Assembly: GCA_025361625.1 (NCBI GenBank)
Contig: JANYKL010000043.1
Location: forward strand, 1 to 64,000
DNA from: Acidobacteriaceae bacterium
GTDB taxonomy: Bacteria; Acidobacteriota; Terriglobia; Terriglobales; Acidobacteriaceae
Direction of reading: 5' to 3'
DNA length: 64,000 nt
Positions 26,721 through 35,975 of the stretch are shown piece after piece; the stretch's first letter is position 1; each line of letters starts with the position of its first letter. Position numbers and translations under genes: made by a program. Below the pieces are notes generated by a model, which saw nothing but the letters and a program-made list of their open reading frames with translations, was not told where the DNA came from and did not search any database.

Positions 26721-26780
26721 CGATCTTCTAACGGCGATCTTTTGTCGGCGATCTTTTAACCGCTAGCGGGAGACCGCTAG
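26721..26780. repeat. Three 14-bp units plus a perfect hairpin
   Basis: cgatcttctaacgg (26721-26734), cgatcttttgtcgg (26735-26748) and cgatcttttaaccg (26749-26762) are followed by ctagcgg-gaga-ccgctag (26763-26780), a perfect 7-bp stem that overlaps the end of the convergent hydrolase gene. It lies between two convergent genes and may act as a shared terminator, though no T tract follows on the plus strand. Confidence 0.75.
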
Positions 26781-27892
26781 TGAAAGGCGGTCCGCAAAAA
26801 ATTACCGAGCTGCCATCCGTCCATATATTTATAGGGGGTTTCCCCAAGCGTGTAATGCCCGCAAGGCAGCACGACAACCTTGTGATCGAGGTTGTGCTTT
26901 TCAAATTGCTCAACCACCTGCTCTGAGAATTCCGGCAAGAAAGTCATGTCATATTTGGCGTAGATAATGAGCGAGCGACGAGGCCAGCGCGAGAACTTGT
27001 CGAAATACACCATGGGGCTGACGGCTCGCCATACTTGGCGCAGATTGTCCAGGTCGATTCCAGATTCAAGGCCCTGGCGGATATGCCGCGTCGACTGCCC
27101 ATGCCAGACGACGTCGGCAAAGTAAGTGGAGGCGTGATTGAAGGCTGCAACCTTGATGCGCGGATCATGCGCGGTAGCGATGAAGGCGTAGCACGACCCG
27201 AGGCTCGTGCCCACGATCCCAAGTTCTGAATAGCCTTGCGATTCGAGCCAATCGAGACAGCAGCGGATGTCGATCACTCCCTGCCGCACGGAATCGAGCG
27301 TGCGCCCGATATTGGCCGAGACGGCGTAGTCGGCGCGGTCGATTTCCGCGGGACGGCGGATGTCATGGTAGGGCAGGGAGAGCCGGAGCACCGCAATGCC
27401 CATCCAGTTCAGCATGCGGCAGAGGCTGTTGTAGGCGAGCGCATCCGAATTCCAGTGGGGAAGCAGCACGACAGCGCGCCGCCCCGAGGCCGGGAACCAG
27501 CGCGCGTTGACCAGATTGTTTTCCGGGAAGGGCGTTGCAACAGGGGAGGTGAAGCGCAAAAAATCGGCATGGGTGCCGCGAACTTTTTCTTCCAGTTTCG
27601 GGTTGGGAGTTTCGCGGGTGCTGAAGACCTGAACTTCGCGGCGCTCCAGCCGAAAATCGGTCGGCGTCTTGTAAGAATAAAAATTATCGCTGTCGCGAAT
27701 GATCTGGTCGTTGAAGCGCGAGAAATATTCCAGAAGATCGCGCGAATCTGGGCCGGAAGGACCTCCATTGCGACCGGGCCATGCATGGGTCCAGTCGAGC
27801 CCCCAATCCAAGGGGCGGACGACACGGTTGTTGTCGACGGACGTGAGCCGAGTCTCCCATTTGTACATCCATTTGGCGTAGGGCGAAGACAT
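26777..27892 (-). CDS. Alpha/beta-hydrolase of unknown substrate
   Basis: 371 residues. The nucleophile elbow is GIVGTSLGSCYAF, the acid probably the Asp in IIYAKYDMTFLPE, and the His in LPCGHYTLGETPY, giving the Ser-Asp-His triad of the fold. The core also has AVVLLPHWNSDALAYNSLCR (oxyanion side). The N-terminal 110 residues are unlike common esterases and start with YAKWMYKWETRLTS. No signal peptide is seen, so it acts in the cytoplasm. The substrate cannot be told from context, which contains only unrelated genes. Confidence 0.8.
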   Translation of the reverse strand: MSSPYAKWMYKWETRLTSVDNNRVVRPLDWGLDWTHAWPGRNGGPSGPDSRDLLEYFSRFNDQIIRDSDNFYSYKTPTDFRLERREVQVFSTRETPNPKLEEKVRGTHADFLRFTSPVATPFPENNLVNARWFPASGRRAVVLLPHWNSDALAYNSLCRMLNWMGIAVLRLSLPYHDIRRPAEIDRADYAVSANIGRTLDSVRQGVIDIRCCLDWLESQGYSELGIVGTSLGSCYAFIATAHDPRIKVAAFNHASTYFADVVWHGQSTRHIRQGLESGIDLDNLRQVWRAVSPMVYFDKFSRWPRRSLIIYAKYDMTFLPEFSEQVVEQFEKHNLDHKVVVLPCGHYTLGETPYKYMDGWQLGNFLRTAFH

Positions 27893-28004
27893 CTGCTAAT
27901 AGAAATACAGCAGAAGGCATGAGTCTGGCGACTTTGCGAGATTTAACGGTCGATTTCAGCGGCTGAGCAGTGCTGGCGCACGGCCTAAACCTTAGCTGTG
28001 AATT

Positions 28005-29177
28005 CTAGCTGTAAACTCTCGGCACTCGCTGCGACAAGCCGCACAAAATCTCGTACGGAACTGTTTCGCACCATTGCGCGAGTTCCACCGCGTCAACAAT
28101 CTTGCCGTTGCTGGCTCCGATCAACACGACCTCATCTCCGACGGCAACTCCGGGAATGTGGCTGACATCGACGATGGTCAGGTCCATCGAGACGCGCCCG
28201 ACCACGGGAGCGTAATCGCCGCCGACGAGTACCCGCGCACGATTGGAAAGAAGCCGCGGATAGCCGTCCGCATATCCCACGGGCAACACCGCGATCCGGG
28301 TATTCCCTTTCGCAACGTAGGTGCCCATGTAGCCGATGGCTTCCCCTGCCGCAACTTCTTTTATCGAGAGCACGCGGGTCTTCCATGAAAGCACGGGACG
28401 CAACTTTAGCTCCGGAACAGCACACTGTTTCGCATTTCGCGTGAATGGGAGCGAGTATCCGTACAGCGCAATTCCTGGCCGCACCATCGTCTTCCACGTC
28501 TCCGGACGCGCCGTCATCGCCGCCGAATTCCCCATGTGAACAAGCGCCGGATGTAATCCGTAGCTCTTCAGAACAGCGAGACCCTCTTCGAATCGCTGCA
28601 TCTGGCGAACGGCGTCTTCGGCGTCGAGTACTTCGGCCGAAGCAAAATGAGTGCTGACTCCTTCAAGCATCAGCTGCCTGCTTGCGAGCAGCATTTCGCA
28701 AATTTTAGGCAGCATCTCTTTTGACGCGCCCAGCCGGTTCATTCCAGTATCGAGTTTCAGATGGACGGGCAAGCGTGTCGAAGCCATCGAAGCCGATCGG
28801 GAGGCACGCTCAAGCGCGTCGATATGCCAGGGTTCCCAGATAGTTGGGGTGAGATTCTCAGCGATGACGGAGCTTTCTTCGCCTTTCCAGATTCCCGTCA
28901 TCAGCAGGATGCGAACTGTGACTCCGGCTCTGCGCAGCGCCAAACCTTCAGCCGCATCAGTTACACCGAGCCATTGCGCGCCTTCCGATTCGAGAGCGCG
29001 AGCGCATTCAACCGCGCCATGACCGTACCCGTCGGCCTTTACTACGGCGCAAACGGTTACATCGTTGCCGACGTGCTTCTTTACGGCATGAAAATTTTCG
29101 CCGAGCGCTTTAAGCGAAACTTCAGCCCAGGTTCGCCCGTCAAGGATGAGCGAGCGCCGTTCCGGTATCTTCGACAT
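28005..29177 (-). CDS. alr: Alanine racemase
   Basis: 390 residues from ATG 29177. An open frame extends 62 codons upstream but that part is not conserved-looking. The PLP-lysine motif is CAVVKADGYGHGAVE, the catalytic Tyr region is EAIGYMGTYVAKG, and substrate/PLP motifs LKLDTGMNRLGA, HFASAE, MVRPGIALYGY and GRVSMDLTIVDVS are all present. It converts L- to D-alanine for peptidoglycan. The gene follows the ompH gene by 240 bp beyond a terminator, so it should have its own promoter in 29178-29341. No dadA gene is near. Confidence 0.95.
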   Translation of the reverse strand: MSKIPERRSLILDGRTWAEVSLKALGENFHAVKKHVGNDVTVCAVVKADGYGHGAVECARALESEGAQWLGVTDAAEGLALRRAGVTVRILLMTGIWKGEESSVIAENLTPTIWEPWHIDALERASRSASMASTRLPVHLKLDTGMNRLGASKEMLPKICEMLLASRQLMLEGVSTHFASAEVLDAEDAVRQMQRFEEGLAVLKSYGLHPALVHMGNSAAMTARPETWKTMVRPGIALYGYSLPFTRNAKQCAVPELKLRPVLSWKTRVLSIKEVAAGEAIGYMGTYVAKGNTRIAVLPVGYADGYPRLLSNRARVLVGGDYAPVVGRVSMDLTIVDVSHIPGVAVGDEVVLIGASNGKIVDAVELAQWCETVPYEILCGLSQRVPRVYS

Positions 29178-29341
29178 TTCAGGGCGGGCAGCGTGCACGT
29201 AGCCGATTATAGTGACCGGACCGCGCTCCGCAGCCGTTAGCCGGTTCCGAAGCTGGTTCCGATAGTAACGTCTACTGACGCCCGGGGCGGGATGTTTGCG
29301 GACGCTTGGTCCATTAGGGCGGGCGAGAGTTTTTGGGCTGC

Positions 29342-29369
29342 AAAAAAAAGGCCGCGTCTGCACGCGGCC
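29342..29369 (-). terminator. Rho-independent terminator downstream of ompH
   Basis: On the minus strand GGCCGCGT (29369-29362), a four-base loop and ACGCGGCC (29357-29350) are followed by eight T (29349-29342). It is the cleanest terminator in the window. Confidence 0.9.
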
Positions 29370-29415
29370 CTGAAATTTCCGGAAATTGTCTCGCCCACCG
29401 GCGCGGGTCGCCGGT

Positions 29416-30192
29416 CTATGGTTTCGGAGGCGTGCTGGTTGGAGTCTTCGGTGCGGGAGTAGCCGGTTTCGCGCCGGTGCCGGCAGGTCGCGCGGCTCTC
29501 GGCGTCGCGCTTCCCGCAGGCTGTGCGGGAACGCCAGATTGCACGTTGTATGCCTCGACGATCGGTTGCGTAATATCGACGGCCGGACCGTACCAGATCA
29601 CCGGTCCCCTGGGCCACTGCTGTGACGTATCGAGAATCATGCCGTATCCGTTCTCGCTGGCAAATTTGACGATCATCGGAGCCATCTTCGTGAGAATCTT
29701 GTTTCCGATTTCGCCCTGCTGATTCTGAAAGTCTTCCTGCGCGTCTTGCGTGGAGCGGTCGAATACTTTCTGCTTCGCTTCGATCTGCTTCACCAGCTTG
29801 TCGTGGCTTTCTTCGTTTAATTTGTCCTGTTGAGCGTTGAGTTGCTTCTTCAGGCTGTCGATCTCATCGGCTGAACCCTTGAGTTCATTCTGTTTCGGCT
29901 CAAACTTCTTGCTCAGAACTTCGAATTCGCGGCGGCCTTCATTGGAGGCGAAGATCGCTTGTTCGATGTTAATGGTTCCAACCTTGGTGCCAGTCGCCTT
30001 CACGGTCGGAGAAGCAGCGGCGGCCGAAGGCGCGTCGGGAGCGGGCGCGGAAGTTGTGCTTTTGGCGGGAGCGGTTTGGGCAGCTGGAGCGGCTGGGGAC
30101 GTTGCACTTTTCGCGGGCGCGGTTTGAGCGGATGCGAAAAGGGACAGACCGAATACCACAGTTCCGGCAGTGCGTGCCATCTTGCTATTCAT
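29416..30192 (-). CDS. OmpH/Skp-family periplasmic chaperone
   Basis: 258 residues from ATG 30192 (upstream in-frame ATGs at 30279 and 30264 only extend through repeat-like sequence). A signal peptide ending near LFASAQTAP is followed by an Ala/Pro/Thr-rich spacer with duplicated blocks of type TAPAKS. The Skp core begins TKVGTINIEQAIFASNEGRR and contains a long coiled coil (SADEIDSLKKQLNAQQDKLN to KQKVFDRSTQDAQEDF), then ENGYGMILDTSQQ. A Pro/Ala/Thr tail follows. Skp trimers hold unfolded outer-membrane proteins in the periplasm. BamA and lpxD, its frequent neighbours, are absent here. Confidence 0.85.
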   Translation of the reverse strand: MNSKMARTAGTVVFGLSLFASAQTAPAKSATSPAAPAAQTAPAKSTTSAPAPDAPSAAAASPTVKATGTKVGTINIEQAIFASNEGRREFEVLSKKFEPKQNELKGSADEIDSLKKQLNAQQDKLNEESHDKLVKQIEAKQKVFDRSTQDAQEDFQNQQGEIGNKILTKMAPMIVKFASENGYGMILDTSQQWPRGPVIWYGPAVDITQPIVEAYNVQSGVPAQPAGSATPRAARPAGTGAKPATPAPKTPTSTPPKP

Positions 30193-30655
30193 TACGCTAC
30201 AAACGGCGTTACAAATTTTTGACTCGCTAATATTTAACTTGCAGGTGTTTAACTCGTTAATCATTAAATCTCTAATCATTGGATCCTTTTACTCCTTCAG
30301 AGTGTAGAAATGGCTCAAAGCTCAATTCGCGGGGTCGATCACGAATGCTGAAAGCGGCCCAAGCTAACCAAGTAAGCAGGTCCGAATGCAGACCGGCAAA
30401 CAGGAACCTGAAAACCATCGCGAGGAACGCGCGAGCGCGCACGACGCCCGGCTCTCTTCACCTAATAACTTCAAGCTTGGTGATCAGGTGGGGACGATTG
30501 CATTATACGGAGCCCACGCGAACAGCGTCAAACGCGGGGGCAGAGTTGACCCTCGCAGGCTGTGTTCAACCTCCGTCCGACCCGGTGAGAAACTCTCGTT
30601 TTAGCCCTGCCGCAGGGTCAACCCGACACTCGAGACCCTGGTAGAGATCGACACC
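30193..30655. other. Intergenic region between ompH and the TonB receptor gene
   Basis: About 460 bp. The part next to ompH is AT-rich with degenerate repeats of taatcatt type (30255-30285) and may contain its promoter. No gene is seen. Confidence 0.5.
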
Positions 30656-33016
30656 CTAGTATTTGAAGCGATACCGAACCTGAACAAACACTTCTCGCGG
30701 ATTATTCCAATGAAAACCGCCGAAGGTGACACTGTTATCCAGCTCCATTCGACGATTGGAAACGTTGATTGCACTTAACGACGCCGAAAAGCGCTCACCA
30801 AAATCTTTCCCAACCGTTAAATCGAACGTCGTGTGCCCAGGGAGGTAGTCGCCAAACGGCGACTGCTGCGGAAAAGCGTTGCTGAACCCTGAACCGTAAT
30901 AGACATTGGTCGAAGCATAAGAAAGCCGGGGTAGCGTGATTTCAGCTCCGACGTTGAGTGTGTTTCGCTGGTCATGATCCAGGGCACAGAGGGGCACTCC
31001 GGTCCCGCACAGGCTGCTTGAGAAATCGGTCAAACCTCCTGTAATTTTTCCTCCGGCGTAAGCCACCTGATTCGAGTAGGCGAGATGAATTTGCGCTCGA
31101 TGCGCGATGCGTGGGGATTGCAGCGTGAACTCCCACCCGCGTATCAACGCTGCCTGGATCGTGAGCGGGAAGAAAAGGTTCGATTCGCCGATCGTATTAT
31201 GGTCGAAGAAATTGTGTGCTCGAGTGCGAAACGTGTCGGCATCGAGCACCCAGCCGCGAAACGGAATCGTTACTCCAAACTGGTGCTCTTCATCGCGTTC
31301 GCCGCGCAGTGGAATGAATCCGCAATTGTTCGTTGAGCAAAAACTCACTAGAGGCCCGGAAGCGGTTACGAGCGGAGGCGCCTGATAGTAGTGCCCGTAG
31401 AAGGCGCGGAATGTCCAGTTGAGCCGGGGCACGGTTGCAGTTGCACCAAAGCGCGGGCTGATGGCGTTTTCGCTGATCGCGCCCGAGAAGTGGGTTGGAC
31501 GAGCCCCGGCGGAGAGCGTCAGCCAGGAAAAAGGCTTCACTTTGTCGTCCACAAAAAATGCTAACAGGCCGCCCGATTCGGGCTGCGAATCCGCAAAAGG
31601 AGCGCCTCCGCAATTGCCGGCAAAACTTGGATCCCCGTTCGAGGGGCAGTTAAACAGTACGCTCAGGCGCTGGTAGTCGGCCTGATGAAATCCGAAGACG
31701 CCGGCTTGCAGATCGTCGCGCGCAGAATTGGCGGCCAAACTCACCTGGCCGCCGGCATAAGTAGAAGAATGATGATCGCGCGTCGCGGTGGGATAGTCAT
31801 TCCTCGAGCTCTCGTAGTTCGTGGTATTGCGATGAAAGAGCGGGGACGCCGTGAGCAGAAGCTTCGAATTAAATGTATGCACCCATGACGCATTGAGCAA
31901 GGCATCGGCTTCACGGTTGGTATCGCGGAGGCCGCTGCTATCGAAGTTTGAGCTTTCGAGATCGCCGAAGTTTGGATCGTAAGGAACCTGGTAGTAATCC
32001 CGGCGCAGCGAGGTCACGAGGCGCAACTGGTTCCTGGCGTCCAGGTTGAAGATCAATGACGCGAACCCTCCAACTCCGTTCGCGGCGTCATGTACAACTT
32101 GCGGAATTGGAGGTTGCAGGCCGAGATTAGTGCGATTGCCATTCACGCTGACGTAATAAGCGAAGCTTTGCGTGTGGCTGCCGAAGCTGAGCGAATCGTT
32201 CGTTTGATAAAAATTGCCGACGCTCAAGGTAAGTTCAGCCTGATTATTGCGCTCGAAGCCGGAACGTGGCACAACATTGAAGGCGCCGTAGGTTCGATCT
32301 CCGAACTCAGCGCCCAGACTGCCGCGGTTGACCTCCATGTAATCGATGTCTTTCGGATCGAACTGAGGTCCGACGTTTGAGGCAATATTCGTGTTTGGGA
32401 CGGGCACGCCATCCATAAGCCAAGACGTCTGGTGGCCCCCGCGAATATGCAGTTGGTCGTGGGTGACGTAGGCGCCGGGTACGTAGTCGGTAATCATCGC
32501 CAGGCTATTGGTCCGGTCGGCTCCGGGCGTGCGCGCAATATCCGATCGGCTGATGAGCATGCTCGGGGTGGCGCTGTCGGTCGGGACGAAGTCGGAGCTG
32601 GCGGTAACGCTGATTTTTTCGTTATTCACTGCTAGTTGCAGTTGGAAGTGAATGACTGGAACAGCCCCGGAGTTAATCGTCAACGCCTGCGAGGCGGGCG
32701 CGAACCCGGCGCTAATCACAACCACGGAATATGCTCCCAGTGGAACCGCGTTGAATTGAAATTGACCGGCATCGTCGGTGGTCGCGCTCTTTGTCCAGGC
32801 GGTAGACCGGGCCCTTAGTGTGACCGATGCATTCTGCATCGGCCGGTGCTGGGGATCGTGCACTATGCCGCGGACCGCGCTGAATTCAGATGCGAGTGCA
32901 AAACGACCAGCGAAGAGTGCTGCAGTCGTCAGAGCAATAACCAACGGCCACCTGATGGCGCACTGCATTGCAATAGGCTCCCGTCTGCGCTTGAGGCGTT
33001 TCTCGATAAATTTCAT
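30656..33016 (-). CDS. TonB-dependent receptor with N-terminal carboxypeptidase-regulatory-like domain
   Basis: 786 residues from 33016; ATG 32968 (770 residues, better Shine-Dalgarno GGGAG) also keeps the signal peptide (LVIALTTAALFAGRFALAS). Residues about 50-130 form a CarboxypepD_reg-like beta-sandwich (VRGIVHDPQHRPMQNASVTL, GQFQFNAVPLGAYSVVV). A plug domain follows (YVPGAYVTHDQLHIRGGHQT, SWLMDGVPVPNTN), then the barrel, which ends VQVRYRFKY with a terminal aromatic residue as needed for BAM recognition. No TonB box is certain. It imports an unknown compound; the Cys/His-rich gene just upstream suggests a metal, but that is inference. Confidence 0.88.
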   Translation of the reverse strand: MKFIEKRLKRRREPIAMQCAIRWPLVIALTTAALFAGRFALASEFSAVRGIVHDPQHRPMQNASVTLRARSTAWTKSATTDDAGQFQFNAVPLGAYSVVVISAGFAPASQALTINSGAVPVIHFQLQLAVNNEKISVTASSDFVPTDSATPSMLISRSDIARTPGADRTNSLAMITDYVPGAYVTHDQLHIRGGHQTSWLMDGVPVPNTNIASNVGPQFDPKDIDYMEVNRGSLGAEFGDRTYGAFNVVPRSGFERNNQAELTLSVGNFYQTNDSLSFGSHTQSFAYYVSVNGNRTNLGLQPPIPQVVHDAANGVGGFASLIFNLDARNQLRLVTSLRRDYYQVPYDPNFGDLESSNFDSSGLRDTNREADALLNASWVHTFNSKLLLTASPLFHRNTTNYESSRNDYPTATRDHHSSTYAGGQVSLAANSARDDLQAGVFGFHQADYQRLSVLFNCPSNGDPSFAGNCGGAPFADSQPESGGLLAFFVDDKVKPFSWLTLSAGARPTHFSGAISENAISPRFGATATVPRLNWTFRAFYGHYYQAPPLVTASGPLVSFCSTNNCGFIPLRGERDEEHQFGVTIPFRGWVLDADTFRTRAHNFFDHNTIGESNLFFPLTIQAALIRGWEFTLQSPRIAHRAQIHLAYSNQVAYAGGKITGGLTDFSSSLCGTGVPLCALDHDQRNTLNVGAEITLPRLSYASTNVYYGSGFSNAFPQQSPFGDYLPGHTTFDLTVGKDFGERFSASLSAINVSNRRMELDNSVTFGGFHWNNPREVFVQVRYRFKY

Positions 33017-33226
33017 AAGAGCCTGCCTTTTATTGGTCGCCAGGATTCGTCGCCAGCTTGGCGCTTAGCTGCCGCGTTTTGGCGAACATTTGCGAATCGT
33101 GCGAAACAGGCATCGCTTCTGCCCTATCGATAGCAACGCAGGGTAAACGTGTCTTTAGAGGTAGACCGATAAGATCTCGTCCGGAAGACCTTGCAGGACA
33201 TTTGCAACAGGAAACTTGAGAGGAAT

Positions 33227-33664
33227 CTAGCTGAGAGGGGGAGCCCGGGCGGATTCAGGCGCGAATACTGCCTTCACGATTAAGGGCGAATTCTGGGGAA
33301 GCGTTGAGCGCTCCAGTAACAAACAGCAAGAGGAGAGAGAAACAGAAAAGAACCTGTCCTGCTGCGAACTTCCGACGCGCGAACAACAATCGTGATTCTG
33401 GCAGCAACTCTCGCTCGCATGGACCGAGACTTCGTTTGTTGCCCGAGCGGTCTCGCTGGATGGATCGGCGGGCTTCTCCGCTTGGGGTACTGAACCGTGG
33501 CACGGAGGCTCTACTGTGGACGACGTTTTTCGCCGAAGGCAGTGCGTGCCACCTTCCTGTGTGGATCGCGCTTGCATGGATCGCGCCATCGCCAGCGGCG
33601 ACAATGCCGGCGCGAGCAAAGTAAGCGTTAAAAATCTTGCGATCCAGCAAGCAGCGCGATTCAT
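33227..33664 (-). CDS. Secreted Cys/His-rich small protein upstream of the TonB receptor
   Basis: 145 residues from ATG 33664, which leaves a gap to the divergent tilS gene. The N-terminus is a signal peptide (CWIARFLTLTLLAPALSPLA). The body has CLRR, PPCHG and a cluster CCQNHDCCS, and a short hydrophobic segment (FFSVSLSSCCLLL) before the end SARAPPLS. From memory, short acidobacterial proteins with CC-x-x-H-x-CC clusters and this C-terminal ending sit beside TonB receptors; copper or another soft metal is the natural ligand guess. Same strand as the receptor, about 210 bp upstream of it. No function is proven. An overlapping frame at 33255-33677 lacks these features. Confidence 0.6.
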   Translation of the reverse strand: MNRAACWIARFLTLTLLAPALSPLAMARSMQARSTQEGGTHCLRRKTSSTVEPPCHGSVPQAEKPADPSSETARATNEVSVHASESCCQNHDCCSRVGSSQQDRFFSVSLSSCCLLLERSTLPQNSPLIVKAVFAPESARAPPLS

Positions 33665-33771
33665 TCGCAGATAGCATAGCAGCCGCGCAGCGGCGAGGCT
33701 ATCCGCCAACAACCATGCCAAGACGATCCGGCGGGAGTGATCGGGGAGGGTGACTGCTGTACCATTTCCCC

Positions 33772-35160
33772 GTGCATCCACTGGCTCAAAGGCTGCTGAC
33801 TTCCATCCGGAAGCAGGATTCCATCCGGGCTGGGGATCGCCTTGCGGTAGCCGTCTCAGGCGGAGCGGACTCGGTGGCGCTTCTTCGCCTGCTGCTTGAG
33901 CTTCGCGACGAAATCGGGATCGTGCTCTCGGTCGCGCATGTGAACCACAAATTGCGGGGGCATGAAAGCGATAGGGACGCCGAGTTCGTCAGAGCATTGT
34001 CCGCTGCCTATAATCTGCGGCTGCGCATGAAAGATGCGCCGGCACCGGCCTCGAACACCGAAGCGGCGGCGCGTGACCTGCGGCTCAAATTTATTTTCGA
34101 TCTTGCTCGCGGCGGCGAAGTCTCGAAAATTGCCACGGCACACACGCTTGACGACCAGGCGGAAACTGTTTTGCTGCGAATTTTTCGCGGTACGGGAATT
34201 CGCGGGCTCGGGGGTATTCACCCTCGGATTGTGTTCGAAGACGAAGGCCGGCCCTTCGGCGAAGTCATGCGACCGTTGCTAAGCTTTCGCCGCGCTGATC
34301 TTAAAGAATTTCTCGATGACCTGGGCCAGCCATGGCGCGAAGATTCGTCCAATTCAAATGTCGCATTCGACCGCAACCGCGCGCGCAACCGGTTGCTGCC
34401 GCTCATTATCTCGGAATTCGGCGATGCTGCCATCGAGCACATGAGCGAGCTTGCGGAAATTGCGCGAGCAGAGGAGGACTACTGGAAAACCCTCTACCCC
34501 GAAGGGATCGGTTCGGAATCTTCGACTTTGCCCGTTGAACCAGTGCTGGCACTCCCCCTGGCGGCGCAGCGGCGCCTGGTGAGGCATTGGCTGGAAATGA
34601 ACGCGGCCGGCGTCAGCATCTCCTTCCGAGTGATCGAGCAGGCACGGCGACTTGCTTTTACCGAAGGGCCACAGGAATCACCGATTCAGATTAGTTCGAT
34701 TTGGACGGTGCGGCGCGACGGCGGCCGGTTGAGACTTGAGGGCAAGCGCGCAAAAGTGGCAGATCATTATGCCTACGCACTCGCGGTTCCGGGGGAGAGA
34801 TGGGTTCCAGAACTTGGGCTCCGATTTGAAGCCCTGGAAGTGGAAGTGCAGTCGATTCCGGAAGAGTCGCGCCGAATCCTGCTCAACCCGGAACGACTCT
34901 CCCATAAACTTCTCCTACGGAACTGGAATCCCGGCGAGCGGTACTGGCCTGCGAACACTTCGTCCCCAAAAAAGATTAAAGATCTGCTCACCGATCGAAA
35001 AATAAGAGGCCAGGAAAAACGCCTCTGGATGGTGGCTGAGTCGGAAGACGGTACCGTTGTCTGGATGCGCGGCTTCCCCCCGCCCGCCAGCTTCCAAGTT
35101 CCGAGTGATGGAACAAAGGCCATATGGATTCGTGAGTTTCCAGCTATTCCTAATTCATAA
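33772..35160 (+). CDS. tilS: tRNA(Ile)-lysidine synthase
   Basis: 462 residues. The PP-loop ATP-pyrophosphatase motif is AVAVSGGADSVALLRLL (SGGADS at 29-34), followed by VAHVNHKLRGHESDRD and IATAHTLDDQAETVLLR with FRGTGIRGL, which are the TilS signature. A C-terminal substrate-binding domain is present (LSHKLLLRNWNPGERYWP, KKIKDLLTDRKI). It modifies C34 of the AUA-reading tRNA-Ile with lysine and is essential in most bacteria. The start is GTG at 33772. It opens the tilS-hpt-ftsH run found in many bacteria. Confidence 0.95.
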   Translation: MHPLAQRLLTSIRKQDSIRAGDRLAVAVSGGADSVALLRLLLELRDEIGIVLSVAHVNHKLRGHESDRDAEFVRALSAAYNLRLRMKDAPAPASNTEAAARDLRLKFIFDLARGGEVSKIATAHTLDDQAETVLLRIFRGTGIRGLGGIHPRIVFEDEGRPFGEVMRPLLSFRRADLKEFLDDLGQPWREDSSNSNVAFDRNRARNRLLPLIISEFGDAAIEHMSELAEIARAEEDYWKTLYPEGIGSESSTLPVEPVLALPLAAQRRLVRHWLEMNAAGVSISFRVIEQARRLAFTEGPQESPIQISSIWTVRRDGGRLRLEGKRAKVADHYAYALAVPGERWVPELGLRFEALEVEVQSIPEESRRILLNPERLSHKLLLRNWNPGERYWPANTSSPKKIKDLLTDRKIRGQEKRLWMVAESEDGTVVWMRGFPPPASFQVPSDGTKAIWIREFPAIPNS

Positions 35161-35256
35161 TGGTGTAACATTTCGCGAGAAGTGGCGAAGCCGTCGCTCC
35201 CCTAAGCATGGTTGATACTGAACCTGAAAGTTAACCGGGACGACAGAAAAGGTGAA

Positions 35257-35790
35257 ATGACAATTTCTGCCAATGCTGGGCTTCGCCAAATCATTTCGGC
35301 GGAGCAGATACAAAAAAGGGTTCGCGAACTGGGCCGACAGATTTCCGACGACTATCGCGGCGATTCGGTGATTGCGTTGGGGATTCTCGAAAACAGCTTC
35401 CTGTTCATGGCCGACCTGGTGCGCGAAATCGATATCCCGCTGATTTGCTCATTCATCAAGCCGACCTACAAAACGAGCGAGCAAAGCGGATCGCCAATCC
35501 TGGAAATTTTCTTCAGCCACGAGTTGCAGATTACGGGCAAGAAGATATTGCTGATCGAGGGACTGGTGCACTCCGGGGTCACCACGGAATTCCTGATGAG
35601 CGACCTTCGCGGCCGCGGTGCTGCGTCGGTCAAAGTTGTCACCCTGCTGGATCGCCAATCGGCGCGCCGAGTTTCTTTGCAACCCGATTATTTCGGTTTT
35701 CTGGTGGATGATACTTTTGTTTGCGGTTACGGTTTGAGCAGCGCGGAGCAGACGGGGCGAAACCTTCCCTATCTCGCGGCATCTCCATAG
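35257..35790 (+). CDS. hpt: HPRT-like phosphoribosyltransferase with degenerate active site
   Basis: 177 residues from ATG 35257 (good upstream AAAGG); a TTG at 35212 is also open. Position between tilS and ftsH and the overall pattern (VIALGILENSFLFMADLVRE, then KKILLIEGLVHSGVTTEFLM, then PDYFGFLVDDTFVCGYGL) identify hypoxanthine phosphoribosyltransferase. However, key sites differ from the family: loop I LKG reads LEN, and the PRPP loop, normally V(E)D-x-(I/V)-DTG-x-T, reads EGLVHSGVT, losing both acidic pairs. The C-terminal DD(x)FV(V/C)GYGL nucleobase site is retained. I infer it is inactive or altered as a transferase, perhaps regulatory. Family membership is firm; the enzyme name is not. 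Confidence 0.75.
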   Translation: MTISANAGLRQIISAEQIQKRVRELGRQISDDYRGDSVIALGILENSFLFMADLVREIDIPLICSFIKPTYKTSEQSGSPILEIFFSHELQITGKKILLIEGLVHSGVTTEFLMSDLRGRGAASVKVVTLLDRQSARRVSLQPDYFGFLVDDTFVCGYGLSSAEQTGRNLPYLAASP

Positions 35791-35975
35791 TTGGAATAGA
35801 AGCTCGAATCCCAGTTTTGAAAGTGGCTTTAGTCACCAGCATCGGGCCAACTTTTTCTCTGGAAAAGGTCTAGAATAGAAGAACTATCTTTCTCCAATCG
35901 TATTTTCCTCCCCGGCATCCAATATTGTTGGGCGGGTCGTAGGTGCTGGCAGGCTTCGCTTAGAGGAGTTTCGGA

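Noticed and set aside
27236-27922. Plus-strand frame opposite the alpha/beta hydrolase
   Set aside because: Shadow of the hydrolase gene, which has a complete catalytic triad.
33255-33677. Alternative minus-strand frame overlapping the Cys/His-rich gene
   Set aside because: It lacks a signal peptide and the Cys/His cluster; composition is worse than the chosen frame.
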